Part shown: positions 15,298-25,119 of the stretch, in pieces
Numbering within the stretch: the stretch's first letter is position 1
Layout: each line of letters begins with the position of its first letter
Position numbers and translations under genes: made by a program
Notes under the pieces: generated by a model
Told to the model about the DNA's origin: nothing
Database searches by the model: none
What the model saw: only the letters and a program-made list of their open reading frames with translations
NCBI GenBank assembly: GCA_024636635.1
Contig: JAGXGV010000098.1
Span: forward strand, 1-36,422
Length of the DNA stretch: 36,422 nucleotides
Origin: Puniceibacterium sp.
GTDB taxonomy: Bacteria > Pseudomonadota > Alphaproteobacteria > Rhodobacterales > Rhodobacteraceae
Direction: 5' to 3'

Positions 15298-16071
15298 TCA
15301 CAGGGCGGTCCAGCCGCCATCCACGCTGATCGTGGTGCCGGTGATCTGCGCCGCCGCGTCCGAACAAAGAAACACTGCCGTGCCGCCCAACTGTTCGACT
15401 GTGGCGAATTCCTTCGACGGCTGGCGGTCCAGCATCACCTTCCGGATCACCTCGTCGCGGCCCATGTCGTATTTCTTCATGGTGTCGGGGATCTGCGCCT
15501 CGACCAGCGGGGTCAGCACGTAGCCCGGGCAGATAGCATTGCAGGTGATCGGTTCCTGCGCGGTCTCAAGCGCGGTTGTCTTGGAGAACCCGACAATGCC
15601 GTGCTTGGCCGCAACATAGGCGGACTTGTAGGGGCTGGCCGTCAGCCCGTGGGCCGAAGCGATGTTGACGATGCGTCCCCAGCCGACCTTGCGCATCATG
15701 GGCAGCGCAGCGGCGGTGGTGTGGAACGCCGAGCTGAGGTTGATGGCGATGATCGCATCCCATTTCTCGACCGGGAACTCCTCGATCGGGGCCACGTGCT
15801 GGATTCCGGCGTTGTTCACCAGGATGTCGCAGGCCCCGGCCTGTTCGATAAGGGCACGGCATTCCGCCCCCTTGGACATGTCCGCCTTGATGTAGCGCAC
15901 CGAGACACCATGCTCTTTCGCCATATCGGCGGCAATCTGATGGTCCTCCGGGCTGTCCGTGAACGAATTCAGGACGATGTCGGCCCCGGCGCGGGCCAGT
16001 TCATGGGCGATTCCCAACCCGATTCCCGAGTTCGATCCGGTGATGACGGCGGTTTTATTCTTCAATGTCAT
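15298..16071 (-). CDS. bdhA: D-3-hydroxybutyrate dehydrogenase
   Basis: This short-chain dehydrogenase should interconvert (R)-3-hydroxybutyrate and acetoacetate with NAD, linking polyhydroxybutyrate breakdown to acetyl-CoA. The cofactor motif TGSNSGIGLGIA follows the start, NNAGIQHVAPIEEFP matches the BdhA substrate region, and the catalytic YVAAK is present. The C-terminal QITGTTISVDGGWTAL is typical. I chose the ATG at 16071 (257 residues): AAGGAG lies 9 nt upstream and the cofactor motif starts where the family expects. A longer frame begins at 16107. Upstream on the same strand is a promoter plus terminator-like structure that could be an attenuator of this gene. Confidence 0.92.
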   Translation of the reverse strand: MTLKNKTAVITGSNSGIGLGIAHELARAGADIVLNSFTDSPEDHQIAADMAKEHGVSVRYIKADMSKGAECRALIEQAGACDILVNNAGIQHVAPIEEFPVEKWDAIIAINLSSAFHTTAAALPMMRKVGWGRIVNIASAHGLTASPYKSAYVAAKHGIVGFSKTTALETAQEPITCNAICPGYVLTPLVEAQIPDTMKKYDMGRDEVIRKVMLDRQPSKEFATVEQLGGTAVFLCSDAAAQITGTTISVDGGWTAL

Positions 16072-16176
16072 GCGGCGCATCTCCTTGGCATTTCGCAGGT
16101 GCAGCATAACACGTTAGCCCAGCAAAATAAGGGCTCCGCGCGTGTAAATCCATATGATTTCAGCTGCTTTCAGCCC

Positions 16177-16205
16177 AAAAAAAACGCCCGCGCGAAGCGG
16201 GCGTT
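16177..16205 (-). terminator. Strong intrinsic terminator
   Basis: On the minus strand AACGCCCGC (16205... read from 16205 to 16197) pairs perfectly over 9 bp with GCGGGCGTT (16191-16183) around the loop TTCGC. The last stem bases run into T at 16184-16177. It is the best rho-independent terminator in the window. No protein gene lies upstream on the minus strand close enough to need it, which is the main reason to suspect a small RNA or attenuator. Confidence 0.85.
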
Positions 16206-16252
16206 AAGTTATTGAGGCAGGTTTCATACAGGCAAGAAACCTATCGAGCAGT
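16177..16252 (-). ncRNA. Candidate small RNA (about 76 nt) or attenuating leader of bdhA
   Basis: On the minus strand a sigma-70-like promoter (16287-16259) predicts a start near 16252. The transcript would hold a hairpin with 7-bp arms AGGTTTC (16242-16236) and GAAACCT (16225-16219), then an unpaired A/U-rich stretch (CTCAATAACTTAA-like), then a 9-bp GC-rich terminator stem and eight T (16205-16177). This hairpin, unpaired and terminator order is typical of Hfq-type small RNAs. No ORF of meaningful length fits inside. It diverges from the YejA-like gene at 16322. Because bdhA starts about 105 nt beyond the terminator on the same strand, it could instead be a terminator-controlled leader. I do not recognise a named RNA family. 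Confidence 0.5.
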
Positions 16253-16258
16253 GAGTTT

Positions 16259-16287
16259 GTTATAAGCCTTTCTCCGCCGCCGGCCAA
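16259..16287 (-). promoter_or_regulatory. Candidate sigma-70 promoter of the small RNA or bdhA leader
   Basis: On the minus strand TTGGCC (16287-16282) and TATAAC (16264-16259) are separated by exactly 17 nt. The -10 matches the consensus at 5 of 6 bases and the -35 at 4 of 6. The predicted start is an A near 16252. Confidence 0.5.
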
Positions 16288-16321
16288 GCTAAAAGTTTGA
16301 AAAGGAAAGAATCCCCCGGTA

Positions 16322-18181
16322 ATGTCATGTTCAACAAAACAAGAGCAGTCAGGAATAGTTGCCGCAATGGCCCCAGAGTTTTTCACAACCGCACGGCACA
16401 CTTGCGGCGTGTTCCTGCTGATTTGTGTCGGCGCCGTCGCGCAGGCGCAGCCGCAGCATGGCATAGCTATGTATGGCGACCCCGCCCTGCCACAGGATTT
16501 TGTGTCCCTGCCCTATGCCAACCCGGATGCGCCCGAAGGCGGGCGGATCGTGACGGGCGAGGTCGGCAGCTTCGACAGCCTCAATCCGCACATCCTCAAG
16601 GGCACGGTGCCCTGGCAACTTGCCTCTCTGGCATACGAGTCGCTGATGGGCCGGTCCTGGGATGAACCCTTCACGCTTTACGGTCTTCTGGCCGAATCGA
16701 TCGAGGTGGGAGCGAATCGCGAGTGGGCCGAATTCACCCTCCGCCCCGAGGCGGAATTCTCGGATGGCACGCCCGTCACCATCGCGGACGTGCTGTGGTC
16801 CTACGAAACGCTGGGGACCAAGGGGCACCCGCGGTATTCCGGAACCTGGTCCAAGGTCGGATCGATGGAACAGACCGGCCCCCGTTCAGTCCGGTTCACC
16901 TTCAATGTGCAGGACCGCGAACTGGCGCTGATCATCGGCATGCGCCCGATCCTGAAAAAGGCCCAGTGGGAGGGGCACGATTTCGCCGCCTCGGGCATCG
17001 GCATGATCCCCATCGGCACCGCGCCTTACGTCATCGACAGTTTCGAGACTGGGCGCTACGTCTCTCTCAAACGTAACCCGGACTACTGGGGGCGCGACCT
17101 GCCCTTCATGGCCGGTCAGGCCAATCTCGACGAGATCCGGATGGAATTCTACGGCGACGGCCAGGTGATGTTCGAGGCGTTCAAGGCCGGGCAACTGAAC
17201 TCCTTGCGCGAAAACAACGCCGAGAACTGGGAAGCGCAGTATGATTTTCCCGCCGTAAAGCGCGGGGATGTGGTGAAATCGGTGATCCCGCACCAGCGCC
17301 CTTCGGGAATGACCGGGTTTGTGATGAACACCCGCCGCGACGTGTTCAAGGACTGGCGCGTTCGCGAGGCAATGATCCAGGCCTTCAACTTCGAATTCAT
17401 CAACGAGACGATGACAGGCGGCCGCCAGCCGCGCATCACCTCGTATTTCTCCAATTCCATCCTCGGGATGGAGCCGGGCCCCGCCACAGGTCGCGTCGCA
17501 GAACTGTTGACGCCGTTCGCCGACAGTCTTCCACCCGGTGCAATCGATGGCTACACCCTGCCCGTCGGCGACGGTTCGCTGCGCAACCGGGCCAATCTTC
17601 GCAAGGCGATGGACCTGATGGAAGACGCCGGATGGACCATCGATCAGGGCCGGATGGTGAACGCGCAAGGCGAACCCTTCACCTTCGACATCCTGCTGCC
17701 GCAGGGCAGCACTGAGGATCAGTCGATCATCGACCTTTATGCGCAGGCGCTGGAACGCATGGGCATCACGCCGGACATCACCACAATCGACCCGGCGCAG
17801 TTCCAGGAACGCACCAACCTGTATGATTTCGACATGACGACCTACCGGCGCGGGTTGTCGCTGAGTCCGGGAAACGAACAGCGGCTTTACTGGGGCGCAG
17901 CGGCGGGGCGCGAGCCCGGTTCGCGCAATCTGATGGGCATGGATTCGCCCGCCGCCGAGGCGATGATCGACGTGTTGCTGGACGCAGAGGATCACGATGA
18001 TTTTGTGTCGGCCGCAAAGGCGCTTGACCGGGTGCTGACGGCGGGACGCTATGTGATCCCGATCTATCAGTGGAACGTAAGCCGCATCGCCCACGCGAAA
18101 GAGTTGAAGTATCCAGAAAGATTGCCGATCTACGGCGACTGGTCCGGCTGGCATCCGGATGTCTGGTGGCATGTGGAGTAA
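16322..18181 (+). CDS. Peptide ABC transporter substrate-binding protein, YejA-like
   Basis: This 619-residue periplasmic binding protein belongs to the oligopeptide/dipeptide SBP_bac_5 family. A signal peptide lies in the first 43 residues (core CGVFLLICVGAVAQA). The mature start HGIAMYGDPALPQDFVSLPYANPDAPEGGRI and the segments LNPHILKG, YESLMGRSWDEPF and TPVTIADVLWSYE match YejA-type proteins, which bind peptides for an ABC importer. No permease or ATPase genes follow, so it is an orphan binding protein here. Met16 (16367) is an alternative start with AGGA upstream, and it gives a more usual signal peptide. A 38-residue lipoprotein gene follows after 6 nt. Confidence 0.88.
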   Translation: MSCSTKQEQSGIVAAMAPEFFTTARHTCGVFLLICVGAVAQAQPQHGIAMYGDPALPQDFVSLPYANPDAPEGGRIVTGEVGSFDSLNPHILKGTVPWQLASLAYESLMGRSWDEPFTLYGLLAESIEVGANREWAEFTLRPEAEFSDGTPVTIADVLWSYETLGTKGHPRYSGTWSKVGSMEQTGPRSVRFTFNVQDRELALIIGMRPILKKAQWEGHDFAASGIGMIPIGTAPYVIDSFETGRYVSLKRNPDYWGRDLPFMAGQANLDEIRMEFYGDGQVMFEAFKAGQLNSLRENNAENWEAQYDFPAVKRGDVVKSVIPHQRPSGMTGFVMNTRRDVFKDWRVREAMIQAFNFEFINETMTGGRQPRITSYFSNSILGMEPGPATGRVAELLTPFADSLPPGAIDGYTLPVGDGSLRNRANLRKAMDLMEDAGWTIDQGRMVNAQGEPFTFDILLPQGSTEDQSIIDLYAQALERMGITPDITTIDPAQFQERTNLYDFDMTTYRRGLSLSPGNEQRLYWGAAAGREPGSRNLMGMDSPAAEAMIDVLLDAEDHDDFVSAAKALDRVLTAGRYVIPIYQWNVSRIAHAKELKYPERLPIYGDWSGWHPDVWWHVE

Positions 18182-18187
18182 GAGCAG

Positions 18188-18304
18188 ATGAAACGCACCA
18201 TGATTTGCCTGAGCCTTCTGGCGCTTATGGCCGGTTGCGGCACGGTGGACGGTGTCGGACAGGACATCTCGACCGGCGCGCGCACCGTGCAAAGCTGGTT
18301 TTAG
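18188..18304 (+). CDS. Entericidin-like small lipoprotein
   Basis: This 38-residue ORF reads MKRTMICLSLLALMAGCGT and continues through VDGVGQDISTG to a stop at 18302-18304. It has a basic start, a hydrophobic core and a lipobox LMAGC with acceptor Cys17. The mature part is about 22 residues with the G-x-GQDI pattern of the entericidin A/B (EcnAB) family, small membrane lipoproteins linked in E. coli to bacteriolysis and its antidote. Its function here is unknown. It starts 6 nt after the YejA-like gene, with AGAGCAG just before the ATG, so it is probably cotranscribed. Confidence 0.75.
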   Translation: MKRTMICLSLLALMAGCGTVDGVGQDISTGARTVQSWF

Positions 18305-18306
18305 CC

Positions 18307-18345
18307 TGTCGCGTCCGATTCAATGAAACGCGCCGTGCCTTGGGC
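18307..18345. repeat. Dispersed element with tgtcgcgt ... atgaaacgcg
   Basis: It begins tgtcgcgt and ends atgaaacgcgccgtgcc ttggg. The same pattern recurs at 30451-30496 with a longer centre. An imperfect stem (cgcgt with acgcg) can form. It lies immediately after the entericidin-like stop, so it may act in termination or RNA end formation. Confidence 0.5.
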
Positions 18346-18390
18346 TGAGCCGACGGGCACAGAGGGGGATGGGGCCGGCACCTGCGCGCG

Positions 18391-19020
18391 TCAGGCCAAA
18401 GAGGTCACCCAAAGGATCGTCGCATCCTCTTCGCTGACGGACACCACGTTGTGCCCCATGGTCGCGTCGTAATAGGCGGAATCGCCGCGGCGCATCTCGA
18501 TCGCCTCATAAAATTCGGTATATAGCCGGATCACGCCCGTCAGCACGTACAAGAATTCTTCGCCGTCATGGCGCACCCAGCCGTCGAATTCGCCCATGTC
18601 GCGTGCCCTGACCCGCGCGCGATAGGGCACCATCTGCTTTTTGGTCAATGTCTCGCCCAGCAGTTCGTGTTCGTAGGTTGTGGTCGCCAGATGCGTGCCC
18701 CCGCCCGAGCGCGTCACCGCCAGCCGTCCGTTCACCTGTTCGAGCTGCGGCGGGGTGAAAAGCTGCGGCACCGAGATCTGCAAGCCCACCGCCAGCTTCT
18801 TGAGCGCATCGTAGGTCGGCGACATTTGCCCGTTCTCGATCTTGGACAGGGTGGACCGCGCCAGCCCCGCCTGTCGCGCCGCCTGTTCCAGCGTCCAGTT
18901 CCGGGCCTTGCGCAATTCGCGCACCCGGGTACCCAGGTTCAGCGGCTCTGCGCTGTCCTCGGTGCCGCTGTCGCGGGTGAGTCGGATCGGGGATTTGGGG
19001 GCGGGCGGCGTCATGTCCAT
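18391..19020 (-). CDS. XRE-family transcriptional regulator with C-terminal cupin
   Basis: This 209-residue protein has an N-terminal helix-turn-helix of the XRE/HTH_3 type (residues about 30-85, LGTRVRELRKARNWTLEQAARQ and STLSKIENGQMSPTYDALKKL). A C-terminal cupin_2 sensor domain (about 130-205) contains HDGEEFLYVLTGVI and RRGDSAYYDATMGHNV. Such regulators usually bind a small metabolite in the cupin and control an adjacent operon. It diverges from the acyl-CoA ligase gene across 59 nt, so that gene is the likely target (inference). The effector cannot be read from the sequence. Confidence 0.9.
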   Translation of the reverse strand: MDMTPPAPKSPIRLTRDSGTEDSAEPLNLGTRVRELRKARNWTLEQAARQAGLARSTLSKIENGQMSPTYDALKKLAVGLQISVPQLFTPPQLEQVNGRLAVTRSGGGTHLATTTYEHELLGETLTKKQMVPYRARVRARDMGEFDGWVRHDGEEFLYVLTGVIRLYTEFYEAIEMRRGDSAYYDATMGHNVVSVSEEDATILWVTSLA

Positions 19021-19079
19021 GTCTTAGGCCGGCGCGCACGGGCTTGCAAGAATCCAGGCGTCGGCATAAGCCTCTGATC

Positions 19080-20588
19080 ATGCTGTCTGTCTTTGATCAA
19101 GGGGCGCATCCGCCCTGTCCCGCCCCGTTCAACCTTGCCGCATTTGTGCTGGCGCGCGCCGCGTCGCGCGCAGAGCAGACCGCGCTCGCCGTGATTTCGC
19201 CCGACGGCGCCGAACGCTGGAGCTATGGGGCGCTTGAATCCGCGGTGCGCGGCACTGCGACCGCGCTGCTGCGGTCCGGTCTGGCGCCGGGCGACATCCT
19301 GCTGATGCGGCTGGGAAATACCGTCGATTTCCCAATCGCCTACCTTGGCGCCATCACCGCCGGGATCGTGCCGGTGCCGACCTCGTCGCAGCTCACTCCG
19401 CCCGAGGTGCAGAAGATCATCGACACGCTTGCCCCCGCCGCTATCCTGCTGGGCGACGGCGTGCGCTGCCCGCCGACCACCCTGCCCGTCCACACCACCG
19501 CCGACATGGCGCTCTGGCGCGACCTGCCGCCCGCACCCTATGACCTGGGCGATCCTGACCGGCTTGCCTACATCATCTACACCTCGGGCACCTCGGGCAC
19601 CGCGCGCGCCGTGGGACATGCGCACCGGGCGATCTGGGCGCGGCAGATGATGATGCAGGGCTGGTACGGCCTTGGGCCGCAGGACCGGTTGCTGCATGCA
19701 GGGGCGTTCAACTGGACCTATACGCTGGGCACAGGACTGATGGACCCCTGGACGATGGGCGCGACTGCGCTGATCCCCGCCGCCGGGGTCGATCACGGCC
19801 TGCTGCCGCAACTGCTCAACGACCACGCGGCCACGATCCTTGCCGCCGCCCCGGGCGTCTACCGAAACATCCTGAAATCCGCGCCTTTCGATCTGCCCCA
19901 TCTGCGCCACGGCCTTGCCGCCGGCGAAAAGCTCAGCCCGGCGCTGCGCGATGCCTGGAGTGCCGCGACCGGCACAGTCATCTACGAAGCCTATGGAATG
20001 TCGGAATGTTCCACCTTCCTGTCCGCGTCGCCCGATGCCCCCGCGACCGGTGGCGCGCTTGGCCGTCCGCAGCCGGGACGCCGCGTCGCCATCCTGGGCG
20101 ACAGCGGCCCGGTGCCGCGTGGCACGCCGGGCGTGATCGCGGTTCACCGTTCGGACCCCGGTCTGATGCTGGGCTATGTCAACGCGCCAGAAGCGACGGC
20201 AGCAAAGTTCCGCGACGACTGGTTCGTGACCGGCGACATGGGTGTGCTGCAACCTGACGATCAGGTCATGTACCTGGGGCGTGACGACGACATGATGAAT
20301 GCCGGCGGCTACCGCGTCTCGCCGATCGAGGTGGAATCCGTCCTGCTCACCCATCCAGGCATCACCGAGGTCGGCGTGACGGATGTCGAAGTAAAGGCTG
20401 ATGTACGCCTGATCGCCGCCTTCTACACCGGTCCAGAAATGATCGAACCAGAGACGCTTTCTGCCTGGGCGGCCGAAAGGCTGGCGCGCTACAAGCAACC
20501 CCGGCTGTACTTTCACCGCGACAGCCTGCCGAAGAATCCCAACGGCAAACTGCTGCGCCGGGCGCTGCGCACGGATCCGGACGCCTGA
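19080..20588 (+). CDS. AMP-forming acyl-CoA ligase / benzoate-CoA-ligase-like
   Basis: This 502-residue adenylate-forming enzyme activates a carboxylic acid as acyl-AMP and transfers it to CoA. Motif A3 reads YTSGTSGTARAVGHAHR (about residues 166-182), so the usual lysine of the TSGTTGKPKG-type loop is replaced. Motif YEAYGMSE, the hinge YLGRDDDMMNAGGYRVSP and C-terminal PNGKLLRRAL with catalytic Lys490 are intact. The substrate is unknown; medium-chain or aromatic acids are the family options. I chose ATG 19080, since the open frame back to TTG 19044 adds residues resembling nothing in the family. It diverges from the XRE-cupin regulator. A GGCCAG/CTGGCC stem (20595-20611) follows the stop. 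Confidence 0.85.
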   Translation: MLSVFDQGAHPPCPAPFNLAAFVLARAASRAEQTALAVISPDGAERWSYGALESAVRGTATALLRSGLAPGDILLMRLGNTVDFPIAYLGAITAGIVPVPTSSQLTPPEVQKIIDTLAPAAILLGDGVRCPPTTLPVHTTADMALWRDLPPAPYDLGDPDRLAYIIYTSGTSGTARAVGHAHRAIWARQMMMQGWYGLGPQDRLLHAGAFNWTYTLGTGLMDPWTMGATALIPAAGVDHGLLPQLLNDHAATILAAAPGVYRNILKSAPFDLPHLRHGLAAGEKLSPALRDAWSAATGTVIYEAYGMSECSTFLSASPDAPATGGALGRPQPGRRVAILGDSGPVPRGTPGVIAVHRSDPGLMLGYVNAPEATAAKFRDDWFVTGDMGVLQPDDQVMYLGRDDDMMNAGGYRVSPIEVESVLLTHPGITEVGVTDVEVKADVRLIAAFYTGPEMIEPETLSAWAAERLARYKQPRLYFHRDSLPKNPNGKLLRRALRTDPDA

Positions 20589-20692
20589 GCACGTGGCCAG
20601 GGGCGCTGGCCCGCCCCCTCCGGAAGGATCGGGGTGCATCTGGCGGTCCGGGCTGCTAGAAAGGAAAGAAATTCTGCGAAAGGTACATTTCC

Positions 20693-21328
20693 ATGGTGAA
20701 ACTCGACATCATGTCCGATCCGATCTGCCCTTGGTGCTACATCGGCAAGACCAGTCTGGACCAGGCGCTGGCGCAGATGCCGGACCATCCCTTCACCATC
20801 GAATGGCATCCGTTCCAGCTTAACCCCGACATGCCCGCCGCGGGCATGGACCGGCGCGCCTATCTCGACTCCAAGTTCGGCGGGCGCGACGCCGCCGTCG
20901 CGGCCTATCTGCCGGTGGCCGAAAAGGCGCAGGCCGCGGGCCTGGATCTGAGGCTCGATGACATCGCGCGCACGCCCAACACGCTGAACGCGCATCGCCT
21001 GATCCACTGGGCCGGAATCGAGGGACGGCAGCCTGCCGCCGTCGCCGCCCTGTTCCGCGCCTATTTCACCGAAGGGCGCGACATCGGCGACGCCGAGGTG
21101 CTGGGCGATCTTGCCGACGGCATCGGGCTGGACGCCTCGGTCATCCTGCGCCTGCTCGACTCGGACGCCGATATCGACGAAATCCGCGCCCGCGACACCG
21201 CGGCGCGCGACATGGGCATCACGTCTGTGCCCACCTTCATCGTTGCAGGCCAGCATGCGGTCCCCGGGGCGCAACCCGCCGAGCTTTGGCTCAAGGTACT
21301 TTCGGAATTGCGCGAAGCCGCCGAATGA
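20693..21328 (+). CDS. FrnE-like DsbA family thiol oxidoreductase
   Basis: This 211-residue protein has a DsbA-type thioredoxin fold with an inserted helical domain. The active site CPWC is at residues 12-15. The cis-Pro loop SVPTFIVAGQHAVPGAQP lies near residue 180, and LNAHRLIHWAG is typical of the FrnE/2-hydroxychromene-2-carboxylate isomerase-like group. There is no signal peptide, so it is predicted cytoplasmic, unlike classical DsbA. Family members act as disulfide isomerases or reductases under oxidative stress. It lies convergent to katG with a 411-nt gap between them. Confidence 0.88.
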   Translation: MVKLDIMSDPICPWCYIGKTSLDQALAQMPDHPFTIEWHPFQLNPDMPAAGMDRRAYLDSKFGGRDAAVAAYLPVAEKAQAAGLDLRLDDIARTPNTLNAHRLIHWAGIEGRQPAAVAALFRAYFTEGRDIGDAEVLGDLADGIGLDASVILRLLDSDADIDEIRARDTAARDMGITSVPTFIVAGQHAVPGAQPAELWLKVLSELREAAE

Positions 21329-21340
21329 TCTCAGGCCCCG

Positions 21341-21556
21341 CTGCCCCGACACCCGGCGATGTGCGGGTCTCGGGTCCGAACATCGGGCTTGCCATGGCAC
21401 TCCGGGTTTGTCGCGGCGGGACATCCCGTGGCCCTTACCGCGCGCAATGCCCAAGACCTTGAACCGACGCGCGCCGACATCGGCCAAATCGCGGCACCGG
21501 AAGATCCCGATGACGCCGCAGGGAGTCCCGCGACACTGGCAAGGATCAGCACGTAG
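21341..21556 (+). pseudogene. Possible remnant of a short-chain dehydrogenase N-terminus
   Basis: In one frame the sequence near 21357-21405 reads RVSGPNIGLAMAL. In a second frame (21405-21556) it continues GFVAAGHPVALTARNAQDLE and RADIG before a stop. Joined by a frameshift this resembles the first beta-alpha-beta unit of an NAD(P)-binding short-chain dehydrogenase (G-x-x-IG-x-AMA-x-x-F-x-AAGH-x-VALTARN). No catalytic Tyr-Lys region follows. I read it as a decayed fragment, but the evidence is short and could be chance. The rest of 21329-21739 holds only the hairpin at 21602-21659. Confidence 0.35.
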
Positions 21557-21601
21557 ATGCCCCCCGGGGTCGCCAAGGATTATATCGATAGTGCGCAGAC
21601 T

Positions 21602-21659
21602 GCCCCGCAGGACAAGAAATGGCCGCGATGATGATCATCGCGGCCATTCCCTGTGGGGC
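21602..21659. terminator. Large nested hairpin between frnE-like gene and katG
   Basis: The inner part 21618-21648 is a perfect 15-bp inverted repeat around a single base (arms aatggccgcgatgat and atcatcgcggccatt). It is flanked by an outer stem, gccccgcagg (21602-21611) with cctgtggggc (21650-21659), which pairs at all but one G-T position. Together this gives about 25 paired bases. It lies 92 nt beyond the katG stop on the minus strand. No T run follows on either strand. Confidence 0.55.
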
Positions 21660-21739
21660 CAGTCGGGGTGGTGCTGTGTTGCGCCTCATGGACCTGTGTC
21701 CCGTTGCGGCGGCCAACCGTACCCGTATCTGCGAGAACC

Positions 21740-24097
<2,358 letters not shown>

Positions 24098-25030
24098 ATG
24101 ACGAACCTGACCCTGAGACAGCTGCGTTATTTCGAGGCGCTGGCCCGCCACGGCCATTTCGGTCACGCCGCCGAAGCCTCGGCCATATCGCAACCCGCCT
24201 TGTCGGTGCAGATCCGCGATCTTGAGGCCGGGCTGGGCGTCACCCTGTTCGAACGCGGACCCCGGCAGGTGCGCCTGACGCCGTTCGGCAGCGAATTCGC
24301 GTTGCGCGCGCGCGACATCCTTCGCCGCGTGGACGAGTTGGGCGACCTTGCGCGGCTGTCAAAGGGCGGTCTGTCGGGGCGGCTGCGCATCGGGGTGATC
24401 CCCACGATCGCCCCCTACCTCGTGCCGACGATCATCCGCAGCCTGACGCGGGACTGGCCCGCGCTGGACATCCACATCCGCGAGACGACAACGCCCCGTC
24501 TGATCGAGGAACTCGAGGAAGGTCTGATCGACACCGCCATTGTCGCCCTGCCCGTGTCCGAACCGTCATTCAGCGAAGTCGCGCTGTTCACCGAAAATTT
24601 TGTCCTCGTCCGGCATCGCGCGGACGCCGACCGCCCCATGCCCGACCGCGAGAGCCTGCGCGAAATGCGCCTGCTGCTGCTTGAGGAAGGGCATTGTTTC
24701 CGCGATCAGGCGCTGTCTTTCTGCGACATCGCCGGGGGGCGCACGCGCTATGGTCTGGATGCGTCGTCTTTGTCGACGCTGGTACAGATGGTGGGGGCCG
24801 GGATCGGTGTCACGCTGCTGCCTGAAATGGCGATCCCCGTCGAAACACGCGCCGCCCCCGTGGTGATCGGGCGTTTCGCCGATCCGCAGCCCAGCCGGAC
24901 GGTGGGCATGGTCTGGCGAAGATCGACACCGCTGGCCGGGCAGCTCGCGGTTCTGGCGGACAGTCTGGCGCAGGCGCTGGTCACCGATTCCCCCGGTGCC
25001 GCATCCTGGCCCCAACCCGGCGCGGACTGA
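24098..25030 (+). CDS. oxyR: Hydrogen-peroxide-sensing LysR regulator OxyR
   Basis: This 310-residue LysR-type regulator has an N-terminal winged helix-turn-helix (residues about 4-62, LRQLRYFEALARHGHFGHAAEA and SQPALSVQIRDLEAGLG). The C-terminal sensor domain contains LLLLEEGHCFRDQALSFC, with Cys200 and Cys209 matching the redox pair Cys199/Cys208 of E. coli OxyR. Peroxide should form a disulfide between them and activate DNA binding. It diverges from katG, the standard OxyR target. The putA gene follows on the same strand after 194 nt, but with its own upstream region. Confidence 0.95.
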   Translation: MTNLTLRQLRYFEALARHGHFGHAAEASAISQPALSVQIRDLEAGLGVTLFERGPRQVRLTPFGSEFALRARDILRRVDELGDLARLSKGGLSGRLRIGVIPTIAPYLVPTIIRSLTRDWPALDIHIRETTTPRLIEELEEGLIDTAIVALPVSEPSFSEVALFTENFVLVRHRADADRPMPDRESLREMRLLLLEEGHCFRDQALSFCDIAGGRTRYGLDASSLSTLVQMVGAGIGVTLLPEMAIPVETRAAPVVIGRFADPQPSRTVGMVWRRSTPLAGQLAVLADSLAQALVTDSPGAASWPQPGAD

Positions 25031-25119
25031 AATCGGGGCATTTTCGATGCAGATCGACCGTTGCGCGCCCCTGTTTCAGGCGTTGTTCCCGCAATTGCGG
25101 GGCGGACCGCACCAAGGCT

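Noticed and set aside
16204-16464. An 86-codon minus-strand ORF near the small-RNA candidate
   Set aside because: It overlaps the signal-peptide region of the YejA-like gene, shows no ribosome site or domain, and its stop lies within the terminator stem.
19011-20639. A 542-codon minus-strand open frame opposite the acyl-CoA ligase
   Set aside because: The ligase motifs on the plus strand are clear, and the antisense frame has only low-complexity Arg/Gly/His sequence.
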